Shown here piece after piece: positions 16,747-24,395 of a DNA stretch of 64,000 bases (positions are counted from its first letter, which is position 1; each line of letters starts with the position of its first letter). Origin of the DNA: Paraburkholderia silvatlantica. Lineage in GTDB: Bacteria > Pseudomonadota > Gammaproteobacteria > Burkholderiales > Burkholderiaceae. Below the pieces are notes generated by a model. That model saw only the letters and a list, made by a program, of their open reading frames with translations. It was not told the origin of the DNA and did not search any database. The translations under genes were made by a program, and so were the position numbers. The DNA lies in NCBI RefSeq assembly GCF_003096715.1, contig NZ_QEOL01000021.1, positions 1-64,000 on the forward strand. Reading direction: 5' to 3'.

Positions 16747-17199
16747 TTAAGCGCCGGCAGGGACCAAAGCTTGGTCCATCTGGCGCACGTAAAGTTTGCC
16801 AGCAATCATTTCCTCGCCGTCGCATATGACCACGGCTTTGACTACCGTTGGCTGGTTGAGCGAAAGGGGGCTAAGAAAGGTGGTCGCACCCAAGGCCACT
16901 GCTTGTGCCGGTTCGCTGCCGTCATCGCGGGCCAAGATGGTCCTTTGCGCCGAAGCCAGCTCCTCGGGGGGGACCTCATGCCGCACTAAAACGTCGGATC
17001 CGTCGCGAACCTCAAAAACCAACGTTGAAATCGGTTTGTCGATGTGCGTGCGGATGAACGTGACTACCGCAAACTTTGGCAGAACATACGGGAACGAAGG
17101 TACCTGCAAATCACCCCCATAGACACCCATCAATGACGATTTGTTGCCTACCTCGAGCCGAACATCATCGCAGAAGTGGCAATATGCAACTCGATTCAT
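16747..17199 (-). CDS. DUF6941-like protein, third gene of the toxin-antitoxin-like operon
   Basis: This 150-residue protein begins VAYCHFCDDVRLEVGNKSSLMGVYGGDL. That is the pattern I recall for the DUF6941 family (small proteins of unknown function with an immunoglobulin-like beta layout). The rest is beta-rich (KFAVVTFIRTHIDKPISTLVF, VVKAVVICDGEEM). It has no membrane segment. Its ATG overlaps the stop of the XRE antitoxin gene as ATGA, so it is translationally coupled to a toxin-antitoxin pair. It stops just after the integrase, tail to tail. Function is unknown. Confidence 0.75.
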   Translation of the reverse strand: MNRVAYCHFCDDVRLEVGNKSSLMGVYGGDLQVPSFPYVLPKFAVVTFIRTHIDKPISTLVFEVRDGSDVLVRHEVPPEELASAQRTILARDDGSEPAQAVALGATTFLSPLSLNQPTVVKAVVICDGEEMIAGKLYVRQMDQALVPAGA

Positions 17200-17690
17200 T
17201 GAACTTCCACAATGTTGGCTGACGGTTGCTGGATCAAGCCGCGCAAGGAGTCGAGCGTGATCTTCAGGGCGTCCGCAAGTTGTGCAGCGGTGGCGAACTG
17301 AATTTGAACCTTGCCGGCCTCGATTTTTGCGATATGTGACTGACTCGTGCCGATGGCCTCCGCAAGCTTGGCCTGCGAGAGGCCCGCACGGAGCCGCGCG
17401 GCAGCAATCGAATCGGGTTTGGAGGCAAACATTGACGCTGCGGCTCGAGCGCGAGCCGCAGCCATGCGCGTCTGAAACGCAGTGTCGCGTTCCTCTCTCC
17501 GCTGGAGCAGAGATCGGGGACTGCGCGGCGATTCCTGCTGCGCCGGTGCTGCGATGCTAGGACCGCCTGTAATCTTTACCTGGAGGCGTTCTGCAGAAGA
17601 TACCGCCCCCACGATGTTAGTGTCGTATTGGAAGGCCCAAGGCTTCGTAGTCACGGCGGACTCGGTCGGTAATAGGATGGTCAGGTTCAT
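17196..17690 (-). CDS. XRE-family antitoxin-like regulator with long N-terminal extension
   Basis: This 164-residue protein has a clear Cro/CI helix-turn-helix at about 105-155 (AARLRAGLSQAKLAEAIGTS, then SHIAKIEAGKVQIQFATAAQ). That is the HigA-like arrangement in which the HTH sits at the C-terminal end. The N-terminal 90 residues are Ala/Arg/Gln-rich with no recognised fold. The ATG at 17690 lies inside the toxin gene, a 74-base overlap. A later GTG inside the unique region is possible, so the start is uncertain. By position it is the cognate antitoxin and autorepressor of the upstream toxin. Confidence 0.7.
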   Translation of the reverse strand: MNLTILLPTESAVTTKPWAFQYDTNIVGAVSSAERLQVKITGGPSIAAPAQQESPRSPRSLLQRREERDTAFQTRMAAARARAAASMFASKPDSIAAARLRAGLSQAKLAEAIGTSQSHIAKIEAGKVQIQFATAAQLADALKITLDSLRGLIQQPSANIVEVQ

Positions 17691-18078
17691 AATCGTAAGC
17701 TTCGACTCGAAGTTCCTGCGGCGTATCGTCAATGCGCTTCATCACCACCGCAAGAATATGGAACATATCTTCGTCCGGCTCGGTAGCTGCTTCGTATGCG
17801 TACAGAATGCGATAGTGCTTTCGCCCCCATTCCATCTCTAACGAATACATGCGATATATGTTGTAACCTTCGCCTTGAAGGCTTACCACCGCTTTGCAGT
17901 CAAACTGGGGATCTTCATGCGTCTGCCGATAATGCCAGGCGCAAAGGCGATCCTTGAGTTCATCACTGCCGTCAACAATTTCCAGAAAGGCCCAGATATC
18001 GTCCGCGTCGTCAGGTGATCTGGCCTCAATATGTGCCAGATCTTCCTCAGCGTGGGGGTGCATCTGAAGGCTCGCCAC
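17617..18078 (-). CDS. RelE/HigB-like toxin candidate
   Basis: This is a 153-residue protein. The central part (YRMYSLEMEWGRKHYRILYA, then MFHILAVVMKRIDDTP) follows the strand pattern of RelE/ParE/HigB mRNA interferases: a basic strand with Arg/Tyr followed by a final strand ending in KR. The N-terminal part is acidic and helical. It is longer than typical RelE toxins (about 90-110). It lies directly upstream of, and overlaps, the XRE gene, the toxin-first order usual for HigBA. An AT-rich promoter region lies between 18079 and 18231. The enzymatic assignment is inference from pattern. Confidence 0.6.
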   Translation of the reverse strand: MASLQMHPHAEEDLAHIEARSPDDADDIWAFLEIVDGSDELKDRLCAWHYRQTHEDPQFDCKAVVSLQGEGYNIYRMYSLEMEWGRKHYRILYAYEAATEPDEDMFHILAVVMKRIDDTPQELRVEAYDYEPDHPITDRVRRDYEALGLPIRH

Positions 18079-18231
18079 TATATCACGCAGTATATAAGTC
18101 CAGTTTACGGCAGCTCAAGTGAACAATTGAACCGGAAATGTGTGGGCGGGCACGGTTGACCGATTTCATGCTCGCGACGGAGCATTTTATACCGGCAGGG
18201 GCCGTATCGCGGGCAGCCGGGAGTTGAGCCT

Positions 18232-18513
18232 TCAGTCGGTGCTTCGACGGCGCCCCGATCGCGGGGCGGGGAGCGTGCCCTTATTTTTGCGTGCCCAATC
18301 GAGCACGTCGCCGGCGAACCAGCGCCGATGCGCCTGCATCGACTCGACCGGCCGCAGGGCAGCGGGGAATCCGGGCCGTGTAATAACGCGTGTCTCGACG
18401 GTCTTCTTTGACAGGCCCAGCCAGCACGCTATCTGCTCGGAGCTCCACAAAGTCTCTTCAGGTTTGAAGCGCTGCTTTTCGATTGTGTTGATGAGCTGGT
18501 CGATTCGCTCCAT
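18232..18513 (-). CDS. AlpA/excisionase-like DNA-binding protein
   Basis: This 93-residue protein carries a MerR-type winged HTH as in AlpA and phage excisionases: LWSSEQIACWLGLSKKTVET, then a Trp in RRWFAGDVLDWARKN. Such proteins control integrase action or island gene expression. It is encoded between the toxin operon and the tRNA. The ATG at 18513 lacks a strong ribosome site but is the first in frame. The C-terminus is a basic tail. Confidence 0.75.
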   Translation of the reverse strand: MERIDQLINTIEKQRFKPEETLWSSEQIACWLGLSKKTVETRVITRPGFPAALRPVESMQAHRRWFAGDVLDWARKNKGTLPAPRSGRRRSTD

Positions 18514-18600
18514 TAGATGCTATGTGGGAGGGCAGCGGCAGTAAGCCCGACTGGAGTAAAACGGGATTTGCACACTCGTTTTCTCCAAAGGAGCAGGCAA

Positions 18601-18728
18601 ATGGACGCGTCTGACACAGCCCTCCATGGGCAGAATACGACGGTGGTTGTCCAGCTGTACATCGCTTTTGAACTGGGCGAGAAGAGCTGGAAGCTCTCAC
18701 TGGGTGATGGCCGGCGCTCGCCGCCGTC
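18601..18728 (+). pseudogene. N-terminal scrap of an IS110-like transposase
   Basis: An ATG with a good AAGGAG site starts a frame reading MDASDTALHGQ and then LYIAFELGEKSWKLSLGDG. This resembles the first strands (DEDD RNase-H-like fold) of IS110-family transposases I recall. After about 41 residues the frame runs into the attachment repeat and the tRNA gene, so the rest of the gene is gone. Naming rests on a short match and is tentative. Confidence 0.4.
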
Positions 18729-18750
18729 GCTGGTCCCCCTGGCAGGAATC
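18729..18750 (+). repeat. candidate right attachment site (att) at the tRNA 3' end
   Basis: Direct partner of 15541-15562 with 2 mismatches in 22. It contains the tRNA CCA end, acceptor strand and part of the T-arm, so integration here leaves the tRNA intact. Confidence 0.65.
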
Positions 18751-18805
18751 GAACCTGCATCTAGCGCTTAGGAGGCACTTGTTCTATCCATTGAACTACA
18801 GGGAG
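18731..18805 (-). tRNA. tRNA-Arg (anticodon CCT)
   Basis: Read on the minus strand, a full cloverleaf forms. The acceptor pairs CTCCCTG with CAGGGGG, then discriminator A and encoded CCA. The D-arm is GTTC/GAAC, the anticodon loop CTCCTAA gives CCT, and the T-arm GCAGG/CCTGC encloses TTCGATT. It decodes AGG and serves as the attachment target of the neighbouring element. Confidence 0.95.
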
Positions 18806-18990
18806 CGCGAGCTCGAGCATGGCTCCGCACGATTGCCATGTTTCCCAAGTGACCCGTCATGGCGCGGAGCGGCGCGCGAAGCAGTTCGGCCTTGCGGGTC
18901 CGAGCAATATCGCGGCGCAGGGCCAAGAGTATAGCAAACGTGTTCGGGCGCGAAAATGTCGCCCCTTTAGCTTCCGCGGAGTCGCCGCAA

Positions 18991-19173
18991 TCAGAACTCG
19001 ACGACGGCGAACTCCGCCTTGCCTACGTCGCACAGCGGACAGCGCCAGTCGACGGGGATCTCCGCAAAGCGCGTGCCGGCCGCGATGCCTTCGTCGGGCA
19101 GACCTTCTTCCTCGTTGTAGATCCAGCCGCAGATCAGGCAGACCCAGCTCTTGTACTCGATTACTTCGCTCAC
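18991..19173 (-). CDS. rubredoxin
   Basis: This small cytoplasmic electron carrier has one iron held by four cysteines. The 60-residue protein has the two knuckles CLICG and CPLCD and the conserved core YNEEEGLPDEGIAAGTRFAEIP and DWRCPLC. I chose the GTG start at 19173 because GAAGGA lies 8 bases before it and the product then has the normal rubredoxin length. An ATG at 19215 would add 14 residues. In proteobacteria rubredoxins often serve alkane hydroxylases or oxidative-stress reductases. No such partner is adjacent here. Confidence 0.92.
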   Translation of the reverse strand: MSEVIEYKSWVCLICGWIYNEEEGLPDEGIAAGTRFAEIPVDWRCPLCDVGKAEFAVVEF

Positions 19174-19405
19174 AGCGTGTCCTTCGGTTAGTCGATTCGA
19201 TGCGTGGCCCGTCATGCGGCCCTTTATCTACAAGACAGGGCGGCGCGGGCGACCCGCGATGTTACCGGAAAACGGTTCGCGTGCCGCCGTGCTGCAGGGA
19301 AGCTAAACGCGGAAGTGCGGCCCGGGTGGAGCGACCCTGCGGCCCGACCTGCGCGGCCCGGTACAATGCCCTCTTCAGGTCCACCGCACGCATCGCTTTC
19401 CATCC

Positions 19406-21334
19406 ATGTCGCTTTACACCATCACAGGCGCGCAACTGGCGTTCGGCCACGTCGCGCTGCTCGACCACGCGGACTTTTCGCTCGAAGCCGGCGAGCGCGT
19501 CGGGCTGATCGGCCGCAACGGCGCGGGCAAGTCGTCGCTGCTCACGATCGTCGCCGATCTCGCCAGGCCCGACGACGGTCTCGTCACGCGCCAGCAGAAT
19601 CTGTCGACCGTCTATGTGCCGCAGGAGCCCGACTTCGACGCCGGCGCCACGGTGTTCGACACCGTCGCCTCGGGACTTGCCGAGATGCGCGCGCTGCTCG
19701 ACGAATACGACGCGGTCGCACACCAGCTCGCGGATACGCCCGAAGGCGCCGAACACGATGCGCTGCTCGCGCGCATGAACACGCTGCAATCGTCGCTCGA
19801 TCATGCCGACGCCTGGAACTGGCGCACGCGGGTTGCCACGACGCTCGCGCAGATCGGCCTCGAAGGCGACGCCCGCGTAGGCGCGCTCTCGGGCGGCATG
19901 CAAAAGCGCGTGGCGCTCGCGCGCGCGCTCGTCGTGCAGCCCGATGTCCTGCTGCTCGACGAACCGACCAACCACCTCGACTTCGACGGCATCCGCTGGC
20001 TCGAGGAACTGCTCGTGGCGCAGCGTTCGAGCCTCCTCTTCATCACCCACGACCGCGCGTTTCTCGACCGCGTGGCCACGCGCATCGTCGAACTCGATCG
20101 CGGCAAACTGCTTTCGTATCCGGGCAACTTCTCGCAGTACCAGGAGCGCAAGGCGCAGCAGCTCGAAGTCGAGCGCGTGGAGAACGAGAAGTTCGACAAG
20201 CTGCTCGCGCAGGAAGAAGTGTGGATCCGCAAGGGCGTGGAGGCGCGCCGCACGCGCAGCGTGGGCCGCATCGCGCGCCTCGTGCAGATGCGCCACGAGC
20301 GCGAAGAGCGCCGCAACGTGCAGGGCAACGTGAAGCTCGACGTCGCGCAAGGCGAGAAGTCCGGCAAGATCGTCGCCGAACTCACGGACGTGACCAAGCG
20401 CTATGGCGGCCGCACGATCGTCGATCACTTTTCGTCGACGGTCATGCGCGGCGACAAGATCGGCTTCGTCGGTCCGAACGGCGCAGGCAAGACCACGCTG
20501 CTGAAGCTGATTCTCGGCGAGTTGAAGCCCGACGAAGGCACGGTGCGCGTGGGCACGAACCTGCAGGTCGCGTATTTCGACCAGATGCGCGCGCAGCTCG
20601 ACATGGAAAAGAGCCTCGCCGATACCATCAGCCCCGGCAGCGACTGGGTCGAGATCAACGGCGCGAAGAAGCACGTGATGAGCTATCTCGGCGACTTCCT
20701 GTTCGCGCCCGAGCGTGCGCGCTCGCCCGTGAAGTCGCTTTCGGGCGGCGAGCGCAATCGCCTGCTGCTCGCGCGTTTGTTCGCGCGTCCCGCGAACGTG
20801 CTCGTGCTCGACGAACCGACCAACGACCTCGACATCCCGACGCTCGAACTGCTTGAAGAGTTGCTCACCGACTACGACGGCACCGTGCTGCTCGTCTCCC
20901 ACGACCGCGCGTTTCTCGACAACGTGGTGACGTCGGTGATCGCGTCCGAGGGTGAGGGCAGGTGGCGCGAATACGTAGGCGGCTTCACCGACTGGCAGAC
21001 GCAGAGCACACGCGCGCAGGAGATCGCCGAAGCACGCGCGCCGAGGGAAGCGGCGGCTGCGGTGGCCGCGCCCAAGGAGAGCGCCGCGGGCCGCAATGCG
21101 CAGCGCACCGTGAAGCTTTCGTTCAAGGAGCAGCGCGAACTCGAGGAACTGCCCGGGCGCATCGAGGCGCTGGAGACGGAGCAGAAGACGATCGGCGCGA
21201 AGATCGAGGACGGGTCGATCTTCGCGAAGGATGCGGCCGAAGGCGCGCGGCTCACCGAACGTTACGCGGCGATCGACGAGGCATTGCTCGTTGCGCTGGA
21301 GCGGTGGGAGGAGCTGGAGAGCAAGCGCAAGTGA
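19406..21334 (+). CDS. uup: ABC-F family ATPase Uup
   Basis: This soluble double-ATPase belongs to the ABC-F class and probably acts on ribosomes and/or branched DNA intermediates, as proposed for Uup. The 642-residue protein has two ABC domains: Walker A GRNGAGKSS and GPNGAGKTT, signatures LSGGMQKR and LSGGERNR, and Walker B VLLLDEPTNHLD and VLVLDEPTNDLD. The linker between them (about 240-310) is highly charged. The C-terminal 90 residues form the coiled coil typical of Uup (EQRELEELPGRIEALETEQ). It has no membrane part. A TACAAT -10 candidate lies at 19362-19367. A strong terminator follows. Confidence 0.93.
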   Translation: MSLYTITGAQLAFGHVALLDHADFSLEAGERVGLIGRNGAGKSSLLTIVADLARPDDGLVTRQQNLSTVYVPQEPDFDAGATVFDTVASGLAEMRALLDEYDAVAHQLADTPEGAEHDALLARMNTLQSSLDHADAWNWRTRVATTLAQIGLEGDARVGALSGGMQKRVALARALVVQPDVLLLDEPTNHLDFDGIRWLEELLVAQRSSLLFITHDRAFLDRVATRIVELDRGKLLSYPGNFSQYQERKAQQLEVERVENEKFDKLLAQEEVWIRKGVEARRTRSVGRIARLVQMRHEREERRNVQGNVKLDVAQGEKSGKIVAELTDVTKRYGGRTIVDHFSSTVMRGDKIGFVGPNGAGKTTLLKLILGELKPDEGTVRVGTNLQVAYFDQMRAQLDMEKSLADTISPGSDWVEINGAKKHVMSYLGDFLFAPERARSPVKSLSGGERNRLLLARLFARPANVLVLDEPTNDLDIPTLELLEELLTDYDGTVLLVSHDRAFLDNVVTSVIASEGEGRWREYVGGFTDWQTQSTRAQEIAEARAPREAAAAVAAPKESAAGRNAQRTVKLSFKEQRELEELPGRIEALETEQKTIGAKIEDGSIFAKDAAEGARLTERYAAIDEALLVALERWEELESKRK

Positions 21335-21342
21335 TGCGAGAG

Positions 21343-21370
21343 AAAGCGGCCTGATGAAGGCCGCTTTTTT
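21343..21370 (+). terminator. rho-independent terminator after uup
   Basis: AAAGCGGCC pairs with GGCCGCTTT over a short loop, followed by a T-run. It overlaps the last bases of the hepT remnant on the other strand. Confidence 0.9.
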
Positions 21371-21723
21371 ATGAGCGTCTCAGCTGTGAAAGCTTGAGCT
21401 CAAGTTCGGGCAAATATGACTTCACGGTGCTCCAGACAATGTCGACGTCCACGACAAAGTACCTGTGCGTCACTGTGGTTGCGCATGCCGTACATGGCTT
21501 CCCACGGTATGTCGGGATGGGCGGCAGCAAAGTCGGGGTCGTCGCGAGTGATATTGCGCGCGGCTTTACCCATGATCGCGATGTTACGCACGACCGCATC
21601 GACAGCCATCGGTGTTGCCTCGAAGCTTTCGCGTGAAAGCGAAGCAGTGTATGTGCGAATCCGTTCGATCGCGTCAAGAATGTGCTGCAGGTAATCTGGC
21701 GTGCGCAGATCTTTCTTTCTCAT
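21369..21723 (-). pseudogene. hepT-like toxin gene, frameshifted at the RX4H motif
   Basis: HepT is the HEPN-domain RNase toxin of the MntA/HepT module. The first 80 residues are normal for the family (YLQHILDAIERIRTYTASL, VVRNIAIMGKAARNI, HPDIPWEAMYGMRN). At about base 21477 the frame breaks. The correct continuation, TVTHRYFVVDVDIVWSTVKS and LPELELKL, is in another frame. Removing one C restores R-N-T-V-T-H-RY, the RX4-6H catalytic motif. The break is either a real one-base insertion that inactivates the toxin or a sequencing error. The ATG overlaps the mntA stop. Confidence 0.75.
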
Positions 21724-22010
21724 ACCGGCACCGATTCGGCGACTACGCGAGCGCGAAAGGTCTCGGGTAGCGCTTTGGGCGTGAGTACGTCCACTCGCAC
21801 CCCTAGAAGCGCTTCGAGCCGTAGCTGGATTTGCGCGAGATCGATGAGTGTCGTTTCCGGCGTCGGGTCGACGAGCAGATCGAGGTCGCTATCCTCGTCG
21901 TCCTCCGCGCTCGCGGACGACCCGAAGACGCGCGCATTCGTTGCGTGATGACTTGCGACGATCTGGCGAATTTCGGCGCGGTGCGCGCGTAAGGCTTCGG
22001 ATGGTCTCAT
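21720..22010 (-). CDS. MntA-like minimal nucleotidyltransferase (antitoxin)
   Basis: In MntA/HepT modules this protein AMPylates a Tyr next to the toxin's RX4-6H motif and so neutralises it. The 96-residue protein has the exact GSX10DXD signature (GSSASAEDDEDSDLD, with LLVD after). The length is normal for minimal NTases. The ATG at 22010 begins the family-like MRPSEALRAHRAEIRQIV. The gene overlaps hepT by four bases, a standard coupled arrangement. The antitoxin looks intact although its toxin partner is broken. Confidence 0.85.
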   Translation of the reverse strand: MRPSEALRAHRAEIRQIVASHHATNARVFGSSASAEDDEDSDLDLLVDPTPETTLIDLAQIQLRLEALLGVRVDVLTPKALPETFRARVVAESVPV

Positions 22011-22156
22011 GACGGCTCTACGCTCCTCAACGTGCAACAAACGGCTACGACAAGGCCGGGTGAACTTGCGGCAGCGCACGGCGCTCCACGCGTGCCCATT
22101 CTACGCGACTCGCCCAACGCTTCGCCCCTCCGCCGAACAGCCAACCGCGAGGCAAA

Positions 22157-22184
22157 TTGCCGTGCGAGCCCAAATCAGTACAAT
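22157..22184 (+). promoter_or_regulatory. sigma-70 promoter of parE
   Basis: TTGCCG (22157-22162), a 16-base spacer and TACAAT (22179-22184) point at parE, giving a leader of about 175 bases. Confidence 0.5.
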
Positions 22185-22314
22185 ACCTCGCGAATTCGAA
22201 CAACTGCGCGAACCTCCGCGCCGCCGCGAGCGCACCTGCCACCGCGGCGCGCAGCCGGTTCACCCCGTTGTTTCGTATCGGTTTTTTTGAACGCTCAACG
22301 CGTTTTCCCCGCAG

Positions 22315-22363
22315 ATGTCCACAGGACCTGTGGACAAGCGCGCGGACAACCCCCTGTGGATCA
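22315..22363. promoter_or_regulatory. cluster of three DnaA-box-like sites in the parE leader
   Basis: ATGTCCACA (22315-22323, reversed relative to the other two), TGTGGACAA (22329-22337) and TGTGGATCA (22355-22363) differ from TTATCCACA / TGTGGATAA by two, one and one bases. The first two form a near-palindrome centred at 22326. Confidence 0.4.
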
Positions 22364-22365
22364 CC

Positions 22366-24357
<1,992 letters not shown>

Positions 24358-24395
24358 GCGAGCGCGCCCACACAAGATTACGGAACGATTGAAAC

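Larger units (their letters stand above)
15541..18750. mobile_element. small integrated element at tRNA-Arg(CCT)
   Basis: About 3.2 kb lie between the two 22-bp direct repeats. The contents are a tyrosine integrase, a three-gene toxin/antitoxin-like operon, an AlpA-like DNA-binding protein and a transposase scrap. Base composition is visibly lower in GC than the flanks, especially 16740-18230. There are no replication or transfer genes, so it is a decayed integrative element or satellite-type island. Confidence 0.65.

Noticed and set aside
22315..22363. replication origin
   Set aside because: Three DnaA-like boxes alone are not enough. There is no AT-rich unwinding region, no dnaA/dnaN/parAB nearby and both sides are ordinary genes.
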